NCBI GenBank assembly: GCA_018902385.1
Contig: JABSSW010000016.1
Location: forward strand, 310,001-374,000
DNA: 64,000 nucleotides
Direction of reading: 5' to 3'
Source of the DNA: Physcia stellaris
Lineage: Eukaryota > Ascomycota > Lecanoromycetes > Caliciales > Physciaceae
Under the pieces are notes generated by a model. The model was not told the origin of the DNA. It saw nothing but the letters and a program-made list of their open reading frames with translations, and ran no database searches. Numbering within the stretch: the first letter of the stretch is position 1; each line of letters opens with the position of its first letter. Below are positions 1 to 11,614 of this stretch, one piece after another. Both the position numbers and the translations under genes were made by a program.

Positions 1-1430
1 TTCTCGAAAAAAATCGTCGTTTTGACTTTTATTGAAATTACATTCGATTAAAGTTTGAAAATCTCAGATTCGATGCACTCATTTGAATTTTCACTTTTTC
101 GATTCTTTTTCGATTTTCAGTTTTTATTATCGTCTCGATGTTGTTTACAGTCAAAGTTTACATCGCATAAAAAGTTGAATCGTGTCAGAAACATTTTCAG
201 AAATTGTTGTCAAATTTTATCGAGCGTTGAGACGATAGCAAAGCATCAAAAAATAAAGTGATGATCGTGAAATTTTTGAATCTTGCAGACATTCAAATCA
301 GTCGACAAAATTCTCAAAATCTCGAAACAACAACGAATCGTCGAAACGACGCTCGCGAAAAAAAGAAAAATAATGTTACGAACATGTTTGACAGATAAAT
401 CTGACAAATAAATAGTTAGTATGATATGTGATCGAGCAACGAACTATGTTTTAATTTTACGTCGAGATTAGCGTGATTTGAGACTTGACGTCGCACACTG
501 TTTGCAATTTCAACATTTTGTATTTATTTGTTTTTGCAAACTTATTGTCTTCGTCTAGTTAGTCAATCAATACAGTCATACAAGCACGGTTCATGATATT
601 GATGAGAAAACAATAATCGTCTAATTTCTCGCTCTTCAGAAAGCACATATCGACAAAAAGAATGTATTCAAACTCGTTATTTCAATTTCAATAATCAAAA
701 ACATGTGATATCGATTGATTTTGTAAATGCAATTCAAAATGAGAATTTCATCGTTATGCAAAAACATTTTCTTCGAAGCTTTGTTGCAGAAAAAGAGATA
801 TTCAATTTCAATTGTCATTGAATTCAATTGCATTTTGATGAATCAATCAAAATCATTCTGTAATGTCACGTTGAGTGTCTGAATAAAAATCATGTTGTTC
901 AGACGTTGAGCTCGCATTTTGATGATGTAATTCGAGATATTTTGAGTTTCAAAAATAAAATTGTTGAAATCGTGATTGTATTTATGTTGAATGAATGTGA
1001 GAATTTCGAAAAAAATTGAATTGTCTCGTAATTGATTTTGAATATTTTTTTTTATTTCGTCAGTCATCGCATAATGACGATGTTTAAACAATATTTTTTC
1101 AAATTTTCAGAATGATTGTGCTCGAAGTTTGCTATTTCGATAAAAATTCACTTATCATTCTCGTCGAATCTTACAATCGTCTTGAAAGAACATTGAATTC
1201 GTTTGAATTCAACATCAAATCGCTTGTCGATAGTCTCGTCATTGTGAAATTTTCGGTTTTTGTTGCAGCGCAGAACAAGTTTGTTTTTGATTTTTTGAAA
1301 AAATTTTTGAGAATCGTCAATAACGATTGCATATTCGAAAAATTTGACGATTTTGTTGATTTTTTGAAAAACTTTTTGATGTGTCGTTCATGTTTCACTC
1401 AATGACGACGAGAACATGACATCGAGAAAT
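1..1430 (-). mobile_element. Decayed Mutator-like (MULE) DNA transposon, transposase remnants
   Basis: On the minus strand, successive segments read like a fungal MULE transposase. 1398-1171 matches the N-terminal region weakly. 1091-843 carries TDEIKKNIQNQLR followed by KMRAQRLNN, the helical region before the catalytic core. 833-636 carries YLFFCNKAS, ILILNCIYKINRYHM and EITSLNTFF, corresponding to the family's LFF-H-K-S, D-TYKTN and G-TSLN boxes. The D of the usual D-C-TYKTN box reads N here. The sequence is AT-rich and full of stops, as expected after repeat-induced point mutation. The left end runs off the window and no terminal inverted repeat is visible. Family assignment rests on motif resemblance only. 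Confidence 0.68.
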
Positions 1431-2190
1431 GTTTCGAACTCATATTCGCTGAAAGTGAAAAATTCTGTGATCGTATTGAAAAAAACGATCATAGCAGAAA
1501 TCTGAATCGCGATGCAGGTGAGTGATAGATGGATAAATAAATAAAATCGAGCATTTGGGACTGGGTGTTGCAGGCCGAACCTATCGGGATTAAGGGTCTT
1601 GGCAAGTCCCAATACCGATCTCAAGTCCGGATAATGACTCCCTAACTTTATCGGAAACTTTATCGAAACAGCCGGCCGAAAATGTACACAATGAGGATCT
1701 GACTTCGCCCGGTGGAAAGAGCTAGGGCGGGGAAAGTCGATAGCATGGTCGTTCTATGATTGCCCAGCTAAGCCACCCGATGTAAGTCGAAGATTGCGGG
1801 ACTCTTTGACCTGACCCTCGATGATGCTGTCATTGTGGTTTCGGGCAAGGACTAGGAACTCACCAGGATAGATTTCTCTGAGCCGCACCCCCAAAAAAGG
1901 TAGGCATCATTGTTAGAAGTAGCTTCGGGTTATTCAGTAGTCGTAGAGAATTCAACAAAGGCTCGGATGTCGTGTGAGCGGGGGAATGAGTCAGGCAGCC
2001 TAGAAATTACTGATCGAAGGGTCAATATTTAGGAGCCAAAGGTTCCTAGCCATAGCGGTGTCAATCGTTGATTGGAATGTCTTTAGGGTTGTCATTCTAG
2101 TGTCGCCACTCAAAGCACGGTAGTTCATAGCAACCTACTTTGGCGCTCCTCGAAGACGTCTCCTTTCCAAGCCACATTGCCAAACATCAA
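1431..2190. other. Intergenic, no gene seen
   Basis: GC content returns to normal at about 1540. A short inverted-repeat-like patch with GATAAAGTT-type half sites lies near 1640-1680. No convincing open frame or splice pair was found. It probably holds the promoter of the gene starting at 2191. Confidence 0.4.
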
Positions 2191-4079
2191 ATGGCACCAC
2201 AAAATAAAGGCGGTAAGCTTCAGACCCTGGATTCAGGAGGATGTTATGCCATCCGATCAAAAAGGTTTCGCGCAAAGCTTGGGCGAAAGCAAGTACCTAC
2301 AGCCTTAGTCCTTGCCAAACACAAGCGCAACGCTCCTGTTTCCGGTCGTACAGAGCAGTCTCGAACCCGAAGGAATCTAATGAAGGCTTTGCCCATGGGC
2401 GACAATGCAAAGCCTACTAAGGTAGTGAGATTAAAGGTCTCAAGCCATGCACTCCAGAACTTGATTGACCGCAATGCTGGTGAGATTGTGAGAACCCCAA
2501 TGAACCAAAGGCAAGCTGACTTTCGGACGCAGTGACATGCATGGATGGCATTGACTTTAATACCCTGAAGGAGGTTCGGAGGGAGAAGGGTACTGAGAGA
2601 ACGGTTTCGGTTCCTGAACTGAACAGAAGGGAGCCCCCAGACAAGGCATCTATGGAGCTTCCATTCCTTTTGGAACCAGACACGCTTGTAACACTGATGT
2701 GTAAGTTTGTGTTTTCTGACTTCCGAGTGTTTCACTGATTGCCAACACCAACAAGTGTTTGATAATGAAAGGTTTATCCCTTGGTTTAGCGACGGACTCC
2801 AGAACCGCGCAGTCACTGCTGTAATGGATTATCTCCAACATGACAATGGCAGGACATTTACCACCGAACAGACTCTTCACATCTACTATGCGTTGAGACT
2901 CAAACCGAGGTCTGCACACCCAGTGGATGCGCTGACGGAGATGCGCGGATGGCTTGAAGCGTGGCACGACTTTTACAGACTGAAAAATGACAGGACATGT
3001 ATCAATAAGATCGAGGAACTACAGGCCATTGTTGAATGCGGGACAAACCCCACTATCATAGTCAATAAGCGGAAAGAAGCAAGCAATCAACTCCCTGGGG
3101 CAATCATGGGTAGAGGACTCAACTTCAATCACTCTGGTTCCGAGATAGCGAGCACAGATACTCTGATGGCTAATGGATGCGGTTTTGAGCCACAAATCCA
3201 ACAAAAAGTAGCTGCGCACGCCTTCGAAGATACCCATAGTCCAGTCAGTGCTTTAAACTTGCAGGATACCGGTATGCGAGCGAAAAGGGATATGCGTCAG
3301 GCGATCGCAACCATCCATGACGGAGATAGTCAAAGCGGAATCCCTTCTCTGAAAGCTCCCAATGTGACGGATACGCTCAACGGTTTTCTGGGCAAAGCCC
3401 CATGCAGAGAGAGTGGTGTACCACTTCCTCGGGCGGCACACCCAGGTAGTCTCGTATCGAGAGGTCTCATCGACCGCTCTCGGGTAAATTTAGGGGAAGT
3501 GGCACAAGAGATCAGTTTGGATACGTCATCAAGTTTACAACACGCCAGAGTATCCGGAGACAGACCTCTGAATGGCAATGGTATGAGCGCCGGATGGGAG
3601 TCAAGCGACCTCTTCGCAGATATGGGACATGGGAGAAATCAAGATTTGACCGATCAGAGAGATAGACTTGGTATCGCAATGCGAGCTCGCACAAACAGCC
3701 AGCACGTGGCAGTTGTGACCAGTGGAGTCTCGAATACCCAGAGAGCAGCAACTCGATTCCAAGATATGTGTCCACTTCCTCCTGGGTACATTAATCTTGA
3801 AGATCCATTCGGGAATATTCACAAGATTGGCGTGGACCAGCAGCTGCAATGCGTAGGTGGTTGAGATGCTCACCCCAGGATTTGAGCTGATTGTATGCAA
3901 CATAGGTTATCGAAGGTCTGGTAGCAACGGAATGTTGTCGTTCTGATCCGAAGAAAGTTCGGCTAGTGACAAATCAACGCTACGAGCTTTACACCCTGGC
4001 AGGCTCCACACTCAAACCCTGTATTCGGATAGCCGACATCATGTCTGGAGACTTTGTCAAAATGTGCTTCAAAGCTTGA
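2191..4079 (+). CDS. W-F-S-D family paralogue 1, with C-terminal ubiquitin-like domain
   Basis: Function unknown. My model has four exons: 2191-2479, 2533-2700, 2756-3852 and 3906-4079. All junctions keep frame and the introns are 53-55 bp, giving 575 aa. Residues 1-150 are basic and low-complexity and end in FLLEPDTLVTLM. After a phase-1 intron comes the shared module: IPWFSDGLQNRA at about 160-171, then MRGWLEAWHDFY. A disordered linker of about 250 residues follows. The last 75 residues start at DPFGNIHKI (about 502) and end in GDFVKMCFKA, which resembles the fungal ULD_2-type ubiquitin-like fold; that is an inference from the pattern. Start choice: first ATG in the frame (the open frame extends to 2140 without one). 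The closest relative in the window is the minus-strand gene at 11615-13146. Confidence 0.75.
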
Positions 4080-5808
4080 TCGAGACGGTCAATAGGTGCA
4101 TTCATAGCTGCTAACAGGGTCTTCTTCGTACGTAGCTCTGTACTGACCGTACGTGGGATTAGGAAGTACAGGGGTTGTGAGATTAGCTGTCCATGTAAAG
4201 CAGGGATAGTAATGTAGGGATGCCTAAATGAGAGTAGCTGCGACCAGCAGGCTTCTCTATTAACAGGCATTTCCTCACCTCAGCTTCTCCCGTTCTCACT
4301 CTTCGTCTTGTAGTTGCCAAGCACCCACTCTTCTTCGCATCTCCTTCGGCGTAGGCTGCTCTGTTCGGCTCTATGTGCTAGGTTGGAGGTCTACAGGCTG
4401 GCTGTCCTGCAGAGCCGATAGAAGATGAATTTCTCATGACGACACTGGTCGCCGGTCTATCACGCCTGTCGGTGATGGAATGCCTTTTGGAAGGTCCCAA
4501 TAAGCTTCATGCCTCTTTCTCTGTATCGGGCAACGCTAGAGCTGAACGATAACCGGCAGAGGAACGCTGCTATATTCAATAACCCAGCCTTTCGATGAAC
4601 TGCACTATCTTCACGGTGTCCTGATCTACACTTTTACATTAGCTCACGTAGTGGTTCAGGCACGGAGGCGGGGATAGACGTAGATTAACGTGCGCCGAAA
4701 AGCTGCGGACATTAAAATGTCTCTGCATCATACCGGGCTCGGGAGCAGACAGTCGAGAGAGAGCGCGGAATTCAGAAGAAAGGGAATAGGAAAAAGCATT
4801 AAGGTGATGAGATTTCAAGGCAAGACTTTAAGGCATGGTCAGACATTTACCCTCGCACGTGACAATCATTACACGCTCCCGCGCGGGTGGAATGTGCCAA
4901 GACGTTAACCTGATGACTAAAATTTGACAACACTTCATACCTTCTCCCCGATGGTTGATCCACCTTCCATTATTGTTACGTGAAACTTCGATGATGACCA
5001 TGATGTCTTCATGCGCATTGGGATACTCTCATTGTAATTGCACAGGCTGTGTATTAGTCTTTCGCGGTTGCCATCTGTCTCACACTCGCAATTCATATTA
5101 CGAGCTGGAGATTCCCCTCAGAAGCAGACTTAATGTCGCATAATCTCATAGAGAAAAAAAAAACTCGCTTGGAGGGAGGAAGTTCTCACAAGATGCTTTA
5201 CGCTTGTCCTGGGCTCTCGGTGCAGAACACCGAGTCCCGATTAAGGTAGTGCAGTTGCAATTTCTGAACACCCCACATCTGGAGAATTCCAACCCTCGGT
5301 GTTGTGGTGTCCTGACGTCAAAGTAGATACCCGATGCTTTCTCACGGTAATCTAAATCAAGGAGAAGGTTGGTGTGTTGACTTACAGAATTGTGCCGAGG
5401 GTGGCGCTGCGGGGTTAGGTGCATGTATAAAGGATACAAATGGGGTCAATAAAGGGGGAGCGTGCATGGAATTGAACTCGGAGCTTGCCAAGGAAATATT
5501 ACCAGAGATTGCACTGACCGGGCAGAGCCTTTCGGTTTTCACTAGTAATCTTTTCAGCCAGGACACCACCACACCTGTTGCGTAAGCCAAATACGCCCAA
5601 TTAATCCTTATATTTCCCACAAATCGATAACGTCAAACGCGATCGCCGCGGCTTTAGTCAATGCGCCCGAAAGCTGTGTTGGGCCCATTCGCCATCACAG
5701 TCGTCACCTAGGTGATACCAGATATCTTTACACTCATTTTCTCAACCTCAAGGCTTCTCTTTCTACCATTGTCTCCTCGGAAGACATTCTCTCCACCTAC
5801 CCTACATC
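4080..5808. other. Intergenic, one doubtful short ORF
   Basis: This 1.7-kb stretch has stops in all frames apart from short runs. One 83-codon ORF starts with ATG at 5334 and ends at 5585. It contains four Cys but has no signal peptide and no recognised motif. I do not claim it as a gene. Pyrimidine-rich sequence at 5745-5800 is the likely promoter/5' UTR of the gene at 5809. Confidence 0.4.
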
Positions 5809-7388
5809 ATGGTACGAAAGAATCAAGGTAAACATGCTCCAATCATTAAGATTGAAGATGAAGATTATGGATCCAGCCATAACGTCAACGTGAAATCGAG
5901 CAGAGCCCAGTCCGATAGGGTGCTTCGACCTAGGACAAACAAAACGGCTTCCGCTATGACTGTCAACACCAGAGCTTCAGATGACATTGAAGATACTACC
6001 ACACCGAGTGCCTCAGGGTCCTTCAAAGGCGGGAGACCATCAAAAAGGAAGAAATATAAAACGATCGACACCAAAATTGAGGAAATTGTGCACGAAGGAA
6101 TTAGGAGCCATGGTATCATCGGTACATTGCTCGATGGCCGAGTAACGCCATCCGACGCCACTGTTGGGACTCTCAGCATTCGAAGTAGCAGACTACTCAG
6201 TAGTGTACAGTACCCGAAGGTGTTCGAGCCTGATATGATATTGTGTGTTTATGGTAAGTCTTGGTCATTATGTTACACTTCACCCTCGCCAACGCCTCTC
6301 TGACATTAACCTCAACTACAGACGAAGACATCGTGAAGGAAGTGCCATGGTTAAGCGATGATCTACAAGGACGAGCATTACTACAGCTAGAAGCCCTCCT
6401 AAGAACCCACGAGAAGCTCAGAGGAAACGAGACGCGATACAAACTATCCATTCGTACTTTACAACCCATTCCAATCAAGTTGAAAGACGCGTTCTTCGAT
6501 GTTCACTCTTGGCTTCGAACATGGTGTATACTGTTTGATTTGAGCGGCGACAAAGTCTCATACGAAGGGGCTTGCAAGATAAGAGACTTGCACTGGCAGG
6601 TGATGCGAACCATGCAAGACAGCGAAGCCGATGAATCTAATGGGGTCAAATGTCCCGAGACTCGAATTGATGTGACTACAAAGCGGGACAAAAACAACCC
6701 TCTGCGTTGTCAAGATGGTGTTGCTTCGGTCCCATTCAAAGAGAAGACACTGATGGAGCCTGCTGCGGCCAATACGGATAATTCAGTCTCTTTGAGTGCG
6801 ACAGCGACTGTGAACGGGTCAAGGATTCGAAGTTCTCCTTTACAAACTGGGCAAGCCTCTCTATCCTCTGCAGAACCAAGCACCGGGCCATGGTTGGGGC
6901 AATCTCAAGTCCCCCTTCAGCTACCAAAAGCTCAATTACTTCTGCTGAACAGGAAACGTCCGTCAAATGTGGCAACTGTGCACGAGAAACGAGTCGAGGG
7001 TTTGAGACCAACCTTCGTCTACTTCAAGAAGCTCTCAGATTGGGAGAAAGCAACAGTCATCGGTGAGATTGCCAAGCGTTGGATTGCGGATGAGTGCAAA
7101 GAACTAGGAGCCAAAGAAGTCAAGTCACTCTCGTATTTGATCACGACAATGCATGATTTCCTAGCAAGACAGACGTATATGGAGAGCGCAGGTCTTCAGC
7201 ACGATCATATATTTGACGAGGTGGGAAAGATGCCAACTCGATTCATAAAAATCATCTTCATGATGTGGGCTAAGGATTGGATTGGTACCAACTTCAACGA
7301 GCCCGAGCCAGCCGTGGCGAATTCCTTGCGCCTTACAATGATGAGCATGATTAGTCCAAGCAGCACTGGAACTAGTGTAGCCTCGTAA
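5809..7388 (+). CDS. W-L-S-D family paralogue 2, with divergent C-terminus
   Basis: Function unknown. Two exons, 5809-6253 and 6322-7388, with a 68-bp phase-1 intron (GTAAGT ... CTACAG), give 503 aa. Exon 1 encodes an acidic/basic disordered tail with an AT-hook-like GRPSKRKK at residues 75-82, so a nuclear location is plausible. It ends in VFEPDMILCVY, the counterpart of the FLLEPD element in the relatives. Exon 2 opens with the module EVPWLSDDLQGRA (about 155-167) and WLRTWCILFDLSGD. Unlike paralogues 1, 3 and 4 there is no DPFG/ubiquitin-like end. The last 120 residues form a helical-looking region rich in W and K (for example FVYFKKLSDWEK) that I do not recognise. The start ATG has a good context (catcATGG). 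Confidence 0.75.
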
Positions 7389-8309
7389 TGATGAGGAGTC
7401 AGTCTTCAAGCTGTAAGATAGAAACCCAGAAGCAATGACGAGAACAAAAGAGTTAGGGGGAGTAAGCGGCTTCTTCCCATTGTACAGCAGGACTGCATAA
7501 TGGCACTGATCGCTACTCTAGCTTGTTCCGGGGACTCGTGTGATGCGATTTTGCTTTCTAAACACCGTCACTAAAACACTCCCACAACTTCTTGTTACAA
7601 GACGCGAGTCTTTTCTTCGCATGAATATGACGTGGATTAGACATTATCTTCAGATTCCGCCCCCAGTCAGGTAATTGCAGGTTTGTCTGGTGTTCTTGAA
7701 CACGTTGCTACGAGAGTACCCCCTTTCAATGCTCGCGGCCGTGGTAAATATCACTCGGAATTAGCATTTCAGGTAGGACTTTGTTTTTCCATTCCGTCAA
7801 GACAATGTTGCTCGGATTTAGCTTGCGGTGAGCTTCAGGTATTGTTCGAGAGGATGACCATCCATTCCAAGAGCATTGCAAGACCTGTCTGAAAAATCTT
7901 CAACAATTTCCACGAAAGAGAAAGCACGGAGGTAAAGGCCTGAACGGTTAATGGGAATGACAATATGGGAGTTAGCGCAAAAAAATTTGGGTAGTTACGG
8001 TTGATCCGCTCGGGTTGCTGCTGTATCATCTTGAAGTGTTGAGTCAACAGTAAACACTCCCAAACCGGTAGTGTCCTAGCTCGTCAAGTCTGTGGTGTCA
8101 ACTAGGAGGAATTTCACCGTTTCCTCCACACATTCAATAAAACCCACGACGCGGTTATCTCACAGCCTAGTACAAAGTGGTACGATTGTTTGGCAACACA
8201 CAGTACAAGCACAGTTCTGTGGCGATAATCCGAGCTACCTCAACCGTCAATCTACAGCCACATTGAGCGGTAAGTCGTCTTCACACGAGACATCTGGAAA
8301 ACAGCTAAC
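7389..8309. other. Intergenic between paralogues 2 and 3
   Basis: Contains a minus-strand copy of the dispersed repeat (about 7590-7730). No supported gene. A GTAAGT at 8272 with CAG at 8319-8321 hints at a 5' intron of the downstream gene, but the upstream exon has no ATG, so I leave it out. Confidence 0.35.
7590..7730 (-). repeat. Dispersed repeat A, copy 1 (partial)
   Basis: Shares several blocks in the same order with the copy near 35.8-36.0 kb read in reverse: ACAAGACGCG, GCATGAATATGACG, CATTATCTTCAGATTC and CAGTCAGGTAA. Divergence is high, so it is an old copy. No protein-coding capacity. Confidence 0.45.
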
Positions 8310-10840
8310 ATGGGGAATGCAGTTGAGTCTACCAACATGGAGACGGCACATGCGCCAGTCAACAATGAGGAGTCGCGCAATGATCCATCAGCGGAACCCA
8401 CTATACTACAGTCTGGGGATACGTCTACCCATCGGGATGACATGCTCCCCTATCTGCTAAATCCCGACATCACTCTCGCCATCGAAGGTAAGCAAACTTG
8501 CACAGCACCGCAATCCTACAATTGCCAAGTCCCAAACTAATCTTGCGGTACAGTGCAAGGAGAGACTAGGTTTTTCCCATGGTTTAGCGATAGTCTACAA
8601 CATCGCGCATATGCTACTGTGGACCAGTTCCTTCGTAGTGATGATGGTAGAACCATTACGGCTGCCGAAGCCCCAAGCTTGAGGCTCGGGACGATGCCAC
8701 GCCCTTTGCACATATCTCCAAACCATACCTTGCTGGGAATGCGCACGTGGCTTAACGGCTGGATCCATTTTTATGCAACCAAAGGAGACGAAGATAGAGC
8801 AAACGGGCTCCGGAACCTCCAGAGAGTTTACGTCGAGGTCCCGTCCACTCAACGGGGCCCTACAACAGCAACTGTACCGGATGATGATTATTCGGATGGG
8901 GATGATGCGGTGGATGAGACGGTAGTTGTCGGCCGGAGCAGCTTTCAACACGGAACACCAGCAGACAAAGGCTTGATACGCGATTCAGGACCAAAGATGG
9001 ATAGCACTAATCAAGACCTTCCCAATGTGTATGTTAATCCTAAACACCGTCGCCCACATGAAGCGCTTAGACAATGCACACATGCTGATGAAGTCTGCAG
9101 TACGATGAACGCAACGGCAATTCCAGCGGATGCACCCACAGACCGACAGGAGGATGAGCGTCGAGATCATTCAGGAATAACATGGGCAAAAATGAGAGAA
9201 AAATATGGAAAAAAGCGGGCATGTGAAGATGCACCGCAGAAGAGCGAGTTGCTGGAGAATACGAGATGTCCGACTGGCGCCATTGTGGTTAGTATCCTCC
9301 ACCTTTGATTGCATACTGCGGCGTAAGAGAATGGGCCACGAATATTGCACAGGGGCGCAAAACATCGTGAAGTTTACTATGTCACATGTTTGTATCCCAT
9401 GGCCCTGGTTCGAGTTTAACCTTAGGATACACCCTGACAGACCTGCGGTTACCCGACATGGACCGGAAAGCAGAAGATGATGTCTTCTTCATGTCATACT
9501 CATACGTTATGTACCAAGGACGGGTATACGTCTTGCCACCATGATTATTGGTGGTGCATAGACCCAAGTCTTGACACGGAGATCTCCTGAAATATTCCAA
9601 GCCCGGCAATGGTGTTTTGTCTGTTGACACGGCGGGACTTTGCTTTCGAGGCTCTCCACTATGCAATACTTTTGGCTCAGTCTCTTACATCCGGTCTCGA
9701 ATGCAATACTGACTATCGGCGTCCTACAGGTTGAAACTACTCCGCACGTAAACAAATCCGACAACAACTCGCAATCATCAACTCATCATGAAACCGAGTC
9801 TACCAACGTGGTCGATGCTACAGCAAAGGAAAGTCGCTCTGTCGAGTCAGGTATGTGGTGGGGGAAGGACATCTCGCAATTCTTCGATGATGTACTAGGA
9901 GTATATCGCTCCCCTGAAGAAGCACAAATCGAGCCAGAAAATGTTACTGACGAGGTGGGAGATATTCTGCATCAAGCTCAGCCTTCACGGAAGAAGGATG
10001 ATCAGTCGAAACTTGATGAAATAATAAAAGAAGCACCGAGGATGCACTCACAGATGGTCAAGAGGCACATCCATTGGCAAAGTCTGCTGCCGAAGAAAGA
10101 ACTCATTGCGATGCCCCACCTACCACTAAATCCAAGACAGACGGCGCATCTGCAGCTGCTCCGCCTTCAGGACAAACGAGCGAACTCCCAGTATTCTTTA
10201 TAGATCCATTTGGACACACTCACAAGATCTCCCTGAAATCTTGCACATACCGGGTAAGTGAAACATCCAACAAAAAAGATCTTCGTTCTAACTCGCCCTT
10301 CCGTCCCAGAATTTCCAATCCATAGTTCTGTCAAAGTGCAACGAGGCAGTACCGAATCACATCCGAGAGCGCGTCGTGCAGCGCCAATTCAGCATCCTCA
10401 CCACTGACGGCACTGTTTTAACGCGCCAAAACTCTGCACAGATGGTTCTACCCGGATGTGTGCTCGAGATGTACTGGCAACAAAAGAAGAAGCATTCAAA
10501 CAAGCAGGATCTGTTTCGCTTTGATAATCTGCCAACGCGTCATCCGCTACATGCTGGAGAAACTACTGCACAAGCTACCTCCCAGCCAGGTACTGGAATC
10601 GATGTATCTCAGAGTAGCAAGCCTGCGCCTGGAGATCGAGAACGAGAAGCAAGAGGAGTTGCACCTATCATACCCAGAGACGTCAATCATAACCACGACA
10701 AAGTAGGAGCAAAGCAAAAGGAGGAAGAGGATGACAGTACCATTCTTAACAACCTTAAGAGACAATCGGACACTGCTCTTGAGAAAGCGGCATCCAAGCG
10801 AAGAGCGTCATTGATCAATGCACATCTTCAAAGGATGTAA
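8310..10840 (+). CDS. W-F-S-D family paralogue 3, with ubiquitin-like C-terminus; middle uncertain
   Basis: Function unknown. Well supported parts: exon 8310-8487; a 66-bp phase-1 intron; then exon from 8554 with FFPWFSDSLQHRA (W69) and MRTWLNGWIHFYATKGDE, open until a stop at 9306-9308. At the 3' end, an exon ending at 10253 contains FFIDPFGHTHKI. A 56-bp intron follows, and the last exon 10310-10840 holds ILTTDGTVLTRQ and LEMYWQQKKK (ubiquitin-like end) plus a charged Lys-rich tail. Between about 9290 and 9730 lies roughly 440 bp containing a copy of dispersed repeat A, far longer than local introns. A further frame change lies near 10030-10060. Either the gene is split or decayed by the insertion, or these are two genes (8310-9308 and one beginning after 9640). 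Confidence 0.55.
9390..9570 (+). repeat. Dispersed repeat A, copy 2, inside paralogue 3
   Basis: Begins with TATCCCATGG and continues with GAAGATGATGTC, TTCTTCATGTC, GGGTATACGTCTTGCCA and ATTGGTGG. This follows the order of the 36-kb copy. It sits in the non-coding gap that separates the two halves of paralogue 3. Confidence 0.5.
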
Positions 10841-10859
10841 TAGTGGGGATGCAATACTT

Positions 10860-11118
10860 ACAAAATTCGTGGAGGATGGCTGCATGCAAATTTGTGTCGA
10901 GAGGTGTATCCCACGGTGTGGTGCGGTGCTATCTTGCCTCTGATGCATTGTCATTATGATACATTCATTGTGACAAGACGCGTACCCGTTTCTGGCAGAA
11001 AGCATATGAAGACGACATGAAAATGCCATCATCGTTTAACTTCGTTTCAAGTCAAGTCATCACGGAATTGTCAGTGCATCATAAAGATTAGCACCACTTA
11101 TTACCAGACCATGGGATA
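10860..11118 (-). repeat. Dispersed repeat A, copy 3
   Basis: Read on the minus strand it carries ATCCCATGGTCTGGTA, AAGTGGTGCTAAT, TTTTCATGTCGTCTTCATA and GCACCGCACCACACC. It collinearly matches about 35.8-36.0 kb, with substitutions and small gaps. It lies directly downstream of paralogue 3. Confidence 0.6.
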
Positions 11119-11614
11119 GAAGCATCGCCGTACGGGTTTTCGAAAAAGAACCACGAATCATGTAGCTAGAGAGCAAGAGAGTTTCCAATGTGGGTAAAGG
11201 GATCACTTAACGAAATAGTGCGAGCACGTTTCTCATTAGAGCAGCTGATGACGATAGTTGAGAAAGGAAAATAGAGAAGGCATCAATTGTGCTCTTTTTA
11301 GCCAAAAGGATTCGATAGACTGATTGAGCGGTGTATTTGAGCTCCGTAAACCTGAGTGATCCAAGCATTTTGGCGCACACGCCCGATCGTGCGAAGAAAG
11401 CACTTGCCTCTGCTTGCTGCATCTGCTTTGGTTTAGCGAAGGGTGACGCTGATATCAAGGCTTGTGGCTTGTTACCACTTTCTAAGTTTCATCACGATCC
11501 TATCTATCATATGTGGCCTCAACTCTTTTCAACCGACCCTCCTGTCACCTCTAATCCTAATTGTGTCTAGGGTGAGTGACTTAAGATAGCTAACATCTCG
11601 TCACACAGTACAAA
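11119..11614. other. Intergenic between convergent paralogues 3 and 4
   Basis: About 500 bp with only short open frames. No feature beyond presumptive 3' UTRs. Confidence 0.35.

Noticed and set aside
5334-5585. 83-codon ORF with four Cys as a small secreted protein
   Set aside because: No signal peptide and no conserved pattern; may be chance.
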